Positions 16,945 to 25,246 of a stretch of 64,000 nucleotides of DNA are shown in pieces. The position numbers and the translations under genes are program-made. The DNA is from Nocardia sp. NBC_01503. GTDB taxonomy: Bacteria > Actinomycetota > Actinomycetes > Mycobacteriales > Mycobacteriaceae. Numbering within the stretch: the first letter of the stretch is position 1; the number at the start of each line of letters is the position of its first letter. The notes beneath the pieces are model-generated. The model was given only the letters and a program-made list of their open reading frames with translations. It was not told where the DNA came from and ran no database searches. The stretch is from positions 930,001-994,000 of the forward strand of contig NZ_CP109596.1 in NCBI RefSeq assembly GCF_036327755.1. The letters are read 5' to 3'.

Positions 16945-17963
16945 CGGTACCCGCCTTCCCCACTCGTGCCGGGGCCGTCGGCCCAGGTCTGCGCGAGTGC
17001 GGTGCGGAACAGCGCACGGCTGTCATCCGGACCGAGTCGCGGAAGCCGCGCCAGCGTCGGCCGCGCCATGATTTCGTTGACCACGAGGGCCATTCCGGCA
17101 CTCCTGAGTTCGTAGAGTTTGTCGAACCTGCTCTGCGCGAACTGAACGTCGTGTTTGAGCGCGGAGAAGCGGGTAGCGACGCGTTCGCGCCGCGCGTAAT
17201 CGTATTCGCCTGTCGTCACATAGCTCTCGTCAACTATGAGCATGCTCTGCGCGTTGCTGGCGTGTAGGCGGTCCACCAGCACCGTTTCGACGCCCGCGCG
17301 CACCTGTTGCCAGATCTTGTCCTCGTACGGCACCACATCGGATATCTCGTCGATGACGTAGAGTCGTCGCACCGAGACCCCGGCGCGGGCCAGCCGCAGA
17401 ATCTCCAGGTGGTACTCATCGCCCAGATCTCCGCCGATGGCGCCGAGGTCGGCGGTGTGAATGGCGCAGATCGCCCGAGAGGCGTTGCCCAGCACCGTCA
17501 ACCAGTCATTGATGGTGTTCCACTCCCACACCGTGGCACTACCCGATGGGATCTGGGTCAAAAGTTCTTCGGCGCGTTCGAGCTGACGTTTGGCGATGAA
17601 GCCGAGCGGTTTCACCTCACCGCGCGCCGCGCCGACGTCGATCAGGCTCTGCGCGATGGCCAGCACGCGCGCCACCGCATCGGGATCCTTGCCGAGCAGG
17701 ATATTGAACTGCATGCGCAGATCACTGCTGACCAGGTCGGCGGCGGTCTCGGTCCCGACCACCGGCATCCGTTCGCCCAGTACCGAACTCAGCCGTTCGC
17801 GCAGCGCGAGCGGCGGTATCCGAGTGCCGTTCTCGATCTGCTGGATCAGGCTGCGCGAACAACCGACCTGTTCGGCCAGTTGCAACTGCGTGAGATCGCG
17901 TTCCTTGCGGAGTCGGCGGACCAGGTCGCCGACCTGCTCGCCGTCCGCGGCTGAGCGAGACAT
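16941..17963 (-). CDS. XRE-family regulator with large C-terminal sensor-like domain
   Basis: A 340-residue protein. Residues about 10-60 are a Cro/CI-type helix-turn-helix (LRKERDLTQLQLAEQVGCSR, SLIQQIENGTRIPP). The remaining ~270 residues form one domain with SRAICAIHTADLGAIGG and VSVRRLYVIDEI; a phospholipase-D-like fold with a degenerate active-site segment (LHASNAQSMLIVDESY) is one possible reading, as in other DNA-binding sensors, but this is uncertain. GGGAGAGG precedes ATG 17963. It is the first gene of an operon with the aminotransferase and PntA-like protein, and is presumably their regulator. Confidence 0.82.
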   Translation of the reverse strand: MSRSAADGEQVGDLVRRLRKERDLTQLQLAEQVGCSRSLIQQIENGTRIPPLALRERLSSVLGERMPVVGTETAADLVSSDLRMQFNILLGKDPDAVARVLAIAQSLIDVGAARGEVKPLGFIAKRQLERAEELLTQIPSGSATVWEWNTINDWLTVLGNASRAICAIHTADLGAIGGDLGDEYHLEILRLARAGVSVRRLYVIDEISDVVPYEDKIWQQVRAGVETVLVDRLHASNAQSMLIVDESYVTTGEYDYARRERVATRFSALKHDVQFAQSRFDKLYELRSAGMALVVNEIMARPTLARLPRLGPDDSRALFRTALAQTWADGPGTSGEGGYR

Positions 17964-18370
17964 GCTGCCTCTCCCATCAGAGTTCCGTTGCCGTGCCACC
18001 CACGTGCCATGCGGCACCCATAGTAAGCACGATGTGTCATGTGTGCCATACAGGCTCGGGGAGTTTTCGATTTGCAAGATTGCAGCCGCCGAAATCGCCT
18101 TCAACAGCGACTACTCGGAGCGTGCCGGGTAATCACAGATGCTCCGAGACAGGCCGATTCGCCTCGGATTTCAAGCGATCAGGCGTAATTCGGCGCAGAT
18201 TCAGGACACCAATTCACCATGATGCTTACTTGATATCCAGCTCGGATCTATTTCAACTTCCAGCACCACAAGATCTCGCTTTTTGCCATGAGTGACATCA
18301 CATATCCTTTATGGCACAGGCACTTTCAGCCGCGAGAGTGCCTGCAGCTCCCGAGGAGGTGTTCGCACCC
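17964..18370. other. Intergenic region upstream of the XRE operon and the unknown gene pair
   Basis: About 400 bases with no convincing gene. It is less GC-rich than its surroundings in the middle. It contains GTGCC-ATGC-GGCAC (18004-18017), an inverted pair GTAAGCACGATG (18023-18034) and CATGATGCTTAC (18218-18229) matching at 11 of 12 positions, and AGGAGGT at 18354-18360 serving the gene at 18371. It probably holds divergent promoters and XRE sites. Confidence 0.5.
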
Positions 18371-18823
18371 ATGGCCCTCGCATTCACCACGTGGTTGATC
18401 ACCAGTGACGTGACGCCCGAAATAGCGCTCCGCTCAACCACTTCCGAGCACGAATGGGAATTGAGCTGGCTGCCGGACCGGAAGTTGACCTTCGAGCAGG
18501 CCGTCAGCGGCATGGTGCTGGACGAGATCCTGAGCGATCCCGCCCCCGCCGACGGCGATATCGCCCTGGAGCTGGCCGCCATCCGCGCCGGCGAGCTGGG
18601 TACCACCCTCCGGGAAGTCGTTGTGCGCCTGTCGATTCGGGTGGCACAGCGGGACACGCTCCGCAGTCAGGAGAAGCTGTGTATTCCGACGCCACACTCA
18701 GATGTCACCGGTGCGGCTGGACCAGCCGCGGCAATGCCAAGCTTTGCCGCGGCTGCGCACAGCCACTGCCACGGATCGCGGCAGTGCCACTGCCGACCTC
18801 CGGCTACCGCCGGTCGAGCCTGA
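18371..18823 (+). CDS. Unknown small protein
   Basis: An unrecognised protein of up to 150 residues. The first ~105 residues look genuine: a hydrophobic start (MALAFTTWLITSDVTPEIAL), an acidic middle and a helical end (IRAGELGTTLREVVVRL). The final ~45 residues are Ala/His-rich and lie over the start of the next gene in another frame, so they may be read-through of a gene that lost its original stop, or the two frames may belong to one frameshifted gene. AGGAGGT lies 10 bases before ATG 18371. Divergent from the XRE operon. No function is proposed. Confidence 0.55.
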   Translation: MALAFTTWLITSDVTPEIALRSTTSEHEWELSWLPDRKLTFEQAVSGMVLDEILSDPAPADGDIALELAAIRAGELGTTLREVVVRLSIRVAQRDTLRSQEKLCIPTPHSDVTGAAGPAAAMPSFAAAAHSHCHGSRQCHCRPPATAGRA

Positions 18824-19320
18824 TCGGCACCGTCACGGCCGATCCGCGGCCGATGGAAATGCCGGTACTGCAACCCTTCTGGTTCCTGCTCGCCGCCGTC
18901 ACACTGCTGCTGGAGGGGCTGCGGCCGCTGTCCCGGGAGGTCATGGCCGGCACGCTCGGCGCGGTCGCGGCGACGGCACTGCTGGTCCACGTGCTGGCGA
19001 CCGCACACATCGGGGCCATGTCGCGCGCGGCACGGGCATTCGCGCCTATTCGGTGGCGTACGGGCATGCGGCTGGGCATCACCGATGATGCCGGCGCACA
19101 GTGGACACTGCATTTCCTGCCCTGGTTCGGCACCGATCTACACCTCGGCGATCCGGCCTTCGCCGAGGGGCATGAGAGCCGGTCCGGGGAGTTCCGGGCC
19201 TCCACCGTCACCAATATCCGCACCGGCAGTAGACATATCAGCCGCTGGGCCCTGTCCTCCATGACCGCCGCGACCTGCCTGGTCCTGGTGGCGCTGTTGA
19301 TCGGCACCACCACAGGCTGA
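18679..19320 (+). CDS. Membrane protein with N-terminal zinc-ribbon-like motif
   Basis: A 213-residue protein starting at GTG 18679, preceded by AGGAGA. Its first 25 residues hold two C-x2-C pairs (CHRCGWTSRGNAKLCRGC), a compact zinc-ribbon-like module. Two hydrophobic helices follow (PFWFLLAAVTLLLEGL and AGTLGAVAATALLVHVLA), then a soluble stretch, and a last membrane segment (MTAATCLVLVALLIG). Not recognised as a named family. It overlaps the previous gene by 145 bases in a different frame, which is unusual. The upstream part of this frame (from 18454) is the shadow of that gene. Confidence 0.6.
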   Translation: MYSDATLRCHRCGWTSRGNAKLCRGCAQPLPRIAAVPLPTSGYRRSSLIGTVTADPRPMEMPVLQPFWFLLAAVTLLLEGLRPLSREVMAGTLGAVAATALLVHVLATAHIGAMSRAARAFAPIRWRTGMRLGITDDAGAQWTLHFLPWFGTDLHLGDPAFAEGHESRSGEFRASTVTNIRTGSRHISRWALSSMTAATCLVLVALLIGTTTG

Positions 19321-19415
19321 TCGCCGGTCGATGGCGGCGTGGAGGGGACATCGCCATCGACCGGCGGTCGGGCTATTGATCGGCGCGGCCTGGACCCGCA
19401 GCTACCGGATTACGT

Positions 19416-20918
19416 TCAGGCGGAGAGGGTTTCCGCCCCGGCAGGCTCTGCCTTGCGGGCCCCGCGCCCGAAGCGCAGGATGCCGTCCTCGATCGCGCCC
19501 TTGCGCAGCATGGTGCGATCGCGGAAGTAGTTGTTGATCACCAGCCACGGACCGCGCGTGCCCTGACGCGGCATGACGCTGTCACCGCGCTGGATGTATC
19601 CGGAGGTGAGCGCACCACCCATGAGCGAAGCCTCGGAACGATCGCCCTCCTGCGGCACCGCGACGACCTCGGTATAACCCTTGGCCTTCATATGGTTCAG
19701 CAGGCGGCAGAAGTACTCCGCGGCCAGATCCGCCTTGAGCGTCCACGAGGCATTGGTGTAGCCGAGGATAATCATCAGGTTGGGCACGTTGCTCAGCAGA
19801 GCGCCCTTGTACGCCACCAGATCTCGCGTCGCGAGCTGCTCACCGTCCACCTCGAGGCTGGCACCGCCCAGCATCTGCACGTTCAGACCCGTCGCACTGA
19901 CCACGATATCGGCCTCGAGCTCCTCGCCCGAGCGCAGTCGAATACCGTTCTCGGTGAAGGTCTCGATGTGATCGGTTGCGATGGAGGCTTTTCCGCTGCG
20001 CAGCGTCTTGAACAGATCACCGTTGGGCACCACGCACAGCCGCTGATCCCACGGGTTGTACGACGGGGTGAAGTGCCGCATATCGATACCGGATCCGACC
20101 TGCGCCCGCACCGCCGCCAGCATCAGCTTGGCGGACAGCTTCGGATTGGTCCGCGACAGTTGGTAACTCGCGCGCTGCAGGGCGATATTGCGCGCCCGCC
20201 CCGCCTTGTAGGCAATGGTCGCGGGCACCTTCGCGAACTTCAGCCCGACCGCGACCGGATCATCGGCGGGCAACGCGGCGATGTAGGTGGGCGAGCGCTG
20301 CAGCATGGTGACGTGCGCGGCCTTATCGCTCATCGCCGGAATCAGCGTGATGGCGGTCGCGCCACTGCCGATGACCACCACGCGCTTACCGGTGTAATCC
20401 AGATCCTGCGGCCAGTGCTGCGGATGCACGATCTGCCCGGTGAAGTTCTCCTCGCCCGGGAACTCCGGACGGAAGCCCTTGTCGTAGTCGTAGTAGCCGG
20501 TGCAGCCGACCAGGAAGTTACTGGTGTAGATCTCGGTCTCACCGGTGCGCTCGTCCAGGGCCTCGACGGTCCAGACCCCGGCCGCGCTGTCCCAGCGGGC
20601 CGTGGTCATCTTGCGGCCGAAGCGAATGCGGTCGGTGACGCCGTATTCGGCGGCGGTGTCCTCCACGTACTGGCGGATGTGCGGGCCGTCGGCGAGCACC
20701 TTGGTGCCGATCCACGGGCGGAAGCCGTAGCCGAAGGTGTACATATCGGAGTCCGAGCGGATGCCCGGGTAGCGGAACAGGTCCCAGGTGCCGCCGATGG
20801 CGGTGCGACGCTCCAGGATCAGATAGCTGCGCCCGGTATTTTCCCTGGTCAGATGGCAGGCCATGCCGATACCGGAGAGGCCCGCGCCGATGATCAGTAC
20901 GTCGACATGCCGCGTCAT
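19416..20918 (-). CDS. EthA-like Baeyer-Villiger monooxygenase
   Basis: A 500-residue FAD/NADPH monooxygenase. It has the FAD motif GAGLSG, the EthA-type block FRYPGIRSDSDMYTFGYGF, the Baeyer-Villiger fingerprint F-x-G-x3-H-x3-W-P (FTGQIVHPQHWP) and the NADPH motif VVIGSGATA. Relatives in mycobacteria oxidise ketones and activate ethionamide; mycolate or hydroxylipid roles have been proposed for some. It follows the AurF-like diiron gene on the same strand with 84 bases between, and probably shares its promoter and the PadR control. It differs from the second BVMO of this window (53731-55299). Confidence 0.9.
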   Translation of the reverse strand: MTRHVDVLIIGAGLSGIGMACHLTRENTGRSYLILERRTAIGGTWDLFRYPGIRSDSDMYTFGYGFRPWIGTKVLADGPHIRQYVEDTAAEYGVTDRIRFGRKMTTARWDSAAGVWTVEALDERTGETEIYTSNFLVGCTGYYDYDKGFRPEFPGEENFTGQIVHPQHWPQDLDYTGKRVVVIGSGATAITLIPAMSDKAAHVTMLQRSPTYIAALPADDPVAVGLKFAKVPATIAYKAGRARNIALQRASYQLSRTNPKLSAKLMLAAVRAQVGSGIDMRHFTPSYNPWDQRLCVVPNGDLFKTLRSGKASIATDHIETFTENGIRLRSGEELEADIVVSATGLNVQMLGGASLEVDGEQLATRDLVAYKGALLSNVPNLMIILGYTNASWTLKADLAAEYFCRLLNHMKAKGYTEVVAVPQEGDRSEASLMGGALTSGYIQRGDSVMPRQGTRGPWLVINNYFRDRTMLRKGAIEDGILRFGRGARKAEPAGAETLSA

Positions 20919-21002
20919 TGGGGTACTCGCTTCGTCTGTTCGCGCCCGGGCTCCGTCGTCCGGGTTCGCCGAATATTATCTGTTATTCGCGGTAACGTCT
21001 AC

Positions 21003-22013
21003 TCACGCTGCCTTACGCTGCGGCTCCGAGCGGTAACGAGTGGCCGGGCCGTCGATACCCAACACCTTCCAGACGGTCTTGGCGATCGGATTCATCAGAC
21101 CGATGCGCTTGGCCAGGGTCCGCACATCGGCGTAGTACCCGGCGAAGGTCTCCTTGGAGTCGGGCAGACCGAAGAAGACGTCCTTGCGCACCCGGTCCGG
21201 AATATCGAACTCCCGGAAGAACGCGCGCGGCGGAATGATGATGGCCCGCCCGCCGATCCACATGACGATCGGGAAGGCCAGCGACAGCACGAACTTGTTC
21301 AGCGGATTCGCCTGCGGGACATGGTGTTCCAAGAACTCGTGGGCGAAGGAGATATGCCGGGCCTCCTCGGCGATATGAATCGCCATGACACCGCGCATGA
21401 TCGGATGCACCTGCTCCCCGGCGCGCAGGATCGACTTCTGGATGTGGTCGATCGGCTCCTCCCCCGAGAGCACGGCGATGAAGAACAGATTCGGGAAGAC
21501 CGCGGCCAGCGGTGGCACCACATAGGTGAGCTTCTTCAGAATCGGCCCCATACCGGGCACATCGCGCCCGATGCGGTTCACCATCTCCTGGAACATGAGG
21601 GTGTGATTGCACTCCTCGATCACCTCGTGGGTGCAGTACCGGAACTCCGGATCACCATTGGCCAGTCTGAAGGTGTGCTGCACCATGCCGCCGATGAGCA
21701 GGGTCTCGAACTGCAGGCCCACCTTGGCGATATTGGCCTGCCGCCACAGCCCGATCTCGATCTTGCGGGCCTCGGAAAGCGCCTGGTACCAAGGGTGCCG
21801 GGCGAACATATCGCCCGCCTTGGGCAGAATCCAGCGCCTATCGCGCGGGTCGACCTGGAAATCCGGGTGGTCCCAATCGATATCGGCGAAAGGATCGAAA
21901 TGCCTGTCGACCGAGCCCTGCGAGAGCAGCAGGAGCTTCTCGGCGTACCGCTGGGCGAGCGCGAACTCCGGATCGGGCTGGGCCGATGTCGTCGTAATGG
22001 ATGCTGACGCCAT
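21003..22013 (-). CDS. AurF-like diiron oxygenase
   Basis: A 336-residue helical protein with carboxylate/histidine motifs of the AurF (p-aminobenzoate N-oxygenase) family: FETLLIGG, EVIEECNHTLMFQE and IAEEARHISFAHE. The family uses a non-haem diiron cluster and O2 for N-oxygenation or related chemistry; most actinobacterial members are uncharacterised and were once labelled metal-dependent hydrolases. ATG 22013 is taken as the start. It heads an operon with the EthA-like BVMO, so two oxygenases may act in succession on one substrate. No ferredoxin gene is adjacent. Confidence 0.85.
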   Translation of the reverse strand: MASASITTTSAQPDPEFALAQRYAEKLLLLSQGSVDRHFDPFADIDWDHPDFQVDPRDRRWILPKAGDMFARHPWYQALSEARKIEIGLWRQANIAKVGLQFETLLIGGMVQHTFRLANGDPEFRYCTHEVIEECNHTLMFQEMVNRIGRDVPGMGPILKKLTYVVPPLAAVFPNLFFIAVLSGEEPIDHIQKSILRAGEQVHPIMRGVMAIHIAEEARHISFAHEFLEHHVPQANPLNKFVLSLAFPIVMWIGGRAIIIPPRAFFREFDIPDRVRKDVFFGLPDSKETFAGYYADVRTLAKRIGLMNPIAKTVWKVLGIDGPATRYRSEPQRKAA

Positions 22014-22046
22014 TGTCAGAGCCTCTCGAGGAGTGACCAAAATAAC

Positions 22047-22063
22047 TGTACCTCATGGTTACA
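22047..22063. promoter_or_regulatory. Imperfect palindrome between the AurF operon and padR
   Basis: TGTACC-TCAT-GGTTACA is a near-palindrome with one extra base on the right arm, 34 bases upstream of the AurF-like start. PadR proteins often bind TGTA-type half sites, so this is a reasonable autoregulatory operator; it is unverified. Confidence 0.35.
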
Positions 22064-22149
22064 CCTAAATTGGCAACCCGTCAACAGCAATCCCGCTGTG
22101 CCCCACCGGCAATCGCGGGCATAGCTGCGCCAGCACATATGCTGAGGGC

Positions 22150-22710
22150 ATGCTGGACCATCTCATCCTCGGCCTGCTGGCACTGCGCCCGCTGTCGGGC
22201 TACGACCTGGGCAAGTGGATGGACGGGCCGGGACGATTCATCGGCTACCGGGTCTCACTGCCGCAGGTGTATCGCACGCTCGGCAAATTGGTCGAGCGCG
22301 GACTGGTGGAGTTCGATGTGGACGCCCGCGCGGGCAAACCCGACGCCAAGGTGTATCGACTGACGGCGGACGGTCGCGCGGCCCACGCGGCCTGGGCGGC
22401 AACACCGTACGAACCCGCACCGCGACCGCTGGATCCGGACTTCATGCTGCGCTTCCTGTTCGCGGGCATGCTGGGCCGCGACCACGCCATCGCCATACTG
22501 CGCACCGAACTCGACTATCGGCGCGCGCAGGTGCGCACGCCGACCCGGGTGGACGCGCTGACCGGTGCGCTCGCACCCATTGACGGAATCGATCCGCAAT
22601 GGGCCGGACAGGTCATGCGCGCGGCCCACGAACACGGCCGCTCCTCCACCGCCGCCTATATCGGCTGGCTCGAGGTCACCCTGGCCGATTTCGAGAATCG
22701 GCCGGAGTGA
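22150..22710 (+). CDS. PadR-family transcriptional regulator
   Basis: A 186-residue PadR protein. The winged helix is at residues 1-85 (LDHLILGLLALRPLSGYDLG, LPQVYRTLGKLVERGLV, YRLTADGRAA) and a C-terminal dimerisation helix domain follows. PadR repressors often respond to phenolic or aromatic compounds. It is divergent from the AurF-like/BVMO operon with 136 bases between, which makes it the likely local repressor. Its end is 2 bases from the end of the convergent Tat ORF. Confidence 0.88.
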   Translation: MLDHLILGLLALRPLSGYDLGKWMDGPGRFIGYRVSLPQVYRTLGKLVERGLVEFDVDARAGKPDAKVYRLTADGRAAHAAWAATPYEPAPRPLDPDFMLRFLFAGMLGRDHAIAILRTELDYRRAQVRTPTRVDALTGALAPIDGIDPQWAGQVMRAAHEHGRSSTAAYIGWLEVTLADFENRPE

Positions 22711-22712
22711 AC

Positions 22713-22907
22713 TCAGGCTCGGAGAACGGTCTCCGAGTAGGGCGGCAACTCGACCGAGCCGGAAACCGCTGTGCGCGTTTCGGATACGGTATCGCCGGGG
22801 ACGAAGGCGGGCGCGCTGGTCGGCGGTGCGGTGCGCGCCGACGAGTACAGCGCACCCGCTCCCAATGCGCCCAGGGCGAAGGCCCGCCTGCTGATCTTCT
22901 TGCGCAT
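22713..22907 (-). CDS. Tiny Tat-signal protein, probably a collapsed secreted glycosidase
   Basis: A 64-residue ORF with a GGAAG site upstream. Residues 1-25 are a twin-arginine signal (ISRRAFALGALGAGA). The last ~20 residues (SGSVELPPYSETVLRA) resemble the final strands that close the beta-sandwich of many secreted glycoside hydrolases, where phrases like LPPYSVTVL are frequent. Nothing catalytic lies between. The simplest reading is an in-frame deletion that joined signal and tail; a real small exported protein is the alternative. It lies 3 bases after the esterase gene. Confidence 0.5.
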   Translation of the reverse strand: MRKKISRRAFALGALGAGALYSSARTAPPTSAPAFVPGDTVSETRTAVSGSVELPPYSETVLRA

Positions 22908-22910
22908 GAA

Positions 22911-23723
22911 CTACTTCCGGTCCTCGTTCGGAGTGCAGCGAACGGTGGGATGCCGATCCGGGTCGAGGGCATGCAGCACCAGATCGACGGTTCGGGGATC
23001 GGTGGATTCGGCCAGATGGCCCGCGTGATCCTGCGGGCAGCCGTCCTGGAGAACGATATTGGTGACACCGGGAGCATCGATGAAGGCCGAGGTGTACGGG
23101 GTCACGATCTGATCGTCGCGGCTGCCGATCATGGTGTAGCGCACGCCGGGCGCGACCATGGGACCGCTGTTGAGCTTCGCGAGATACGGGGAGCCCGCCA
23201 TCAGGTCCAGCAGGGCCGAGGTGCCCGGCGGCACCGCCGCGGCGAGCGGCGCGAGATTGATTCCGGCCGGTTCGACACCGTAGTGCGGACCGCTGATCGC
23301 GACCACGGATCGCATGGGATTGGCTCGGCCGGTGAATTCCAGGCTCGCCGCGCGGGCGATCAACGCGCCCTGGGACTTTCCGACCACATCGATGGCGTCC
23401 ACCGCGTTGAGTTCGGCAATCCGCTCGGCCGAGGCGGCGAAGTAGGCCGCCGAGGCGGCGACCGATCCGCGGGAGTCGTAGTCGAGGCCGTAGACGCAAC
23501 GGCCGTCGTCGAGCAGCGCCTGGCGCACCGGGCCCAGGCTCGCCTCGACGGTGGCATTGGTGCCGTGGATCAGCAGCACCGGTGGATCGGCACGGGTCTG
23601 CGCGGAGCACGCGGTCAGGGTGTCGAGCGGAGTGGGCGGCGTGGGCGCGGCGGTCGCGCTCCCCGGCCCGGATACCGCGCCGACGATCGCCAGGGCTGCG
23701 GTCGCTGCGGCGAGAGTGCGCAC
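22911..23723 (-). CDS. Secreted class 2 lipase/esterase
   Basis: A 270-residue exported alpha/beta hydrolase (signal peptide 1-26, ending GSATAAP). The nucleophile is S117 in VVGKSQGA; PPVLLIHGTN supplies the oxyanion loop, and the acid and base are likely in GSRDD and DHAGHL. This matches the secreted EstA/LipB group in actinobacteria that hydrolyses lipid esters outside the cell. The upstream region to 23833 is AT-rich by local standards and carries its promoter. A short Tat ORF follows immediately. Confidence 0.87.
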   Translation of the reverse strand: MRTLAAATAALAIVGAVSGPGSATAAPTPPTPLDTLTACSAQTRADPPVLLIHGTNATVEASLGPVRQALLDDGRCVYGLDYDSRGSVAASAAYFAASAERIAELNAVDAIDVVGKSQGALIARAASLEFTGRANPMRSVVAISGPHYGVEPAGINLAPLAAAVPPGTSALLDLMAGSPYLAKLNSGPMVAPGVRYTMIGSRDDQIVTPYTSAFIDAPGVTNIVLQDGCPQDHAGHLAESTDPRTVDLVLHALDPDRHPTVRCTPNEDRK

Positions 23724-23833
23724 AAAATCCTCCTGGGAATGTGTCTATAGGCACATATGTATTTACGCCTTCTTGGCGAAGATACCCGAAGAGCCCAAGT
23801 AAACAATATGTACGTTGACACATATCCCAAAGG

Positions 23834-25231
23834 CTAGGTCCAGAAGACCGGGCGCAACCCCCAGGCCGCGAACTCCCGCGCCACGCATTCACGCAGGGAG
23901 TCGCGGGTCGGGAAGCGGTCGGGATCCGCGCCGGTGGCCGCGAGGGTGACGGTTGCACCATCACTGGACCAGGAGAGGTTCAGGCCGACCTCCACTCGGC
24001 GGAACAGCTCGGTGTCATTGACGCAGACGACCGGGCGCATCAGCACCGAGCGCGCACGGACGCCCGCGAAGGAGGCCACCGACTGGCCGGTTTCTCCGAG
24101 GTTGGTGCACAGGCATTCGGGAGCCTTGGCGGTCCGGGAGAAGCGGTCCAGGACGAAGCGGGGCAGCATCATCTGGACCGGTTGCAGGTGTTGCAGAGCG
24201 GGGGTGGTGGCCGGATCGGCGTAGGCGCGGGCCGCTGTTTTGATGGCGGCGCGGACCCGGGCGAGGTCGGTGAGTTCACCGGCGCGGTAGGGGACGGCGA
24301 TGGGCAGGCCGGTGGTGGCATTGCCGCGCGGGTCGTCGGGGACTCGCATGGAGTGCGGGATATCGACGCGGACTTCGGAGCCGTCGGCGATTCGACCGGA
24401 GCGGCCCAGAATGCCCACCGCCACCCCGACCATGAGGCCGTTGGCGGTGCCCCGGTGCGCGGCGGCTACCGAATTCCATTCGACCAGTCCGACCTCCACG
24501 ACCAGGCTGGCGGCGGTGTGCCGATCCGGCAGTACCAGCGCGGGTTCGGCCGGTCGGGGATTCCGGGCGGGCTCCTGTACGGAGCGGGCGGCGACGGCCG
24601 CACGGATACCCGATGCGGCGGAGCGCAATTGACCCAGCGCATCGGCGAAATGCCTGCGGTACAACCCGGTTCGGGGCGTATTCCCCACCAGGCGACCGGA
24701 ACTGGTGGCGGTATCCACCGGCGCACCGGTCTCCAACCGGTCCAGCGCGTCGCCGACCGCGTACAGCACCGCTCCCCCGTCCGCGCCGACATGCGAGGTG
24801 ACCAGGGACAGCAGCATGCCACCGGCGGCGGTCGGTGCGGCGGAGAGTCGCCATACCCGCCCGACGGCGGGATCGAACTCCACCCGGCTCTGGTCGAAGA
24901 ACCAGTCCAGCACACCATCCTCCGCGACCGGCTCGGATCCGATGTCCAGGGGAATCGACCGGGCGGCGGGCACCCACCACGGCCGGGCGAACGGGACGGC
25001 GGTGGTCCGCACCCGCCGAGACAGGAAGCCGTGCGCCAGATGCGCGTGAAAGCGTTCCAGCACAACGGCATCCACCGGCTCGTCGAAACGCCAGGCCAGC
25101 TGATTGACCAGGGCGTTGCCGTACAGCGAATGCAGTTTGAGGAACAGGTCGTCATCGGCGGTCAGGCGGTTCAACCGGACCGGGGTGGGCGAGGCGAAAC
25201 GGATCGGGCGAGCGGTTGCGGTGCTGGACAT
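23834..25231 (-). CDS. Condensation-fold acyltransferase (PapA/WES-like)
   Basis: A 465-residue CoA-dependent acyltransferase-fold protein. The active-site HxxxDG motif appears as SHVGADGGAVL; DIPHSMRVPDDPRGNATTG is the second landmark usual for wax-ester/PapA-type enzymes, with its conserved NATTG. These enzymes move an acyl group from CoA or a carrier to a hydroxyl of a lipid or sugar. It is the last gene of the glycolipid-like operon, 15 bases after the ABC permease. The start at 25231 is preferred to 25246. Acceptor and donor are unknown. Confidence 0.82.
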   Translation of the reverse strand: MSSTATARPIRFASPTPVRLNRLTADDDLFLKLHSLYGNALVNQLAWRFDEPVDAVVLERFHAHLAHGFLSRRVRTTAVPFARPWWVPAARSIPLDIGSEPVAEDGVLDWFFDQSRVEFDPAVGRVWRLSAAPTAAGGMLLSLVTSHVGADGGAVLYAVGDALDRLETGAPVDTATSSGRLVGNTPRTGLYRRHFADALGQLRSAASGIRAAVAARSVQEPARNPRPAEPALVLPDRHTAASLVVEVGLVEWNSVAAAHRGTANGLMVGVAVGILGRSGRIADGSEVRVDIPHSMRVPDDPRGNATTGLPIAVPYRAGELTDLARVRAAIKTAARAYADPATTPALQHLQPVQMMLPRFVLDRFSRTAKAPECLCTNLGETGQSVASFAGVRARSVLMRPVVCVNDTELFRRVEVGLNLSWSSDGATVTLAATGADPDRFPTRDSLRECVAREFAAWGLRPVFWT

Positions 25232-25246
25232 GGCCGGTCCTTCCAA

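Noticed and set aside
19692-22007. Open frame of 771 codons on the + strand
   Set aside because: It runs antisense through the EthA-like BVMO and the AurF-like gene, both of which have clear motifs; its translation has no recognisable domain and is the usual high-GC shadow.
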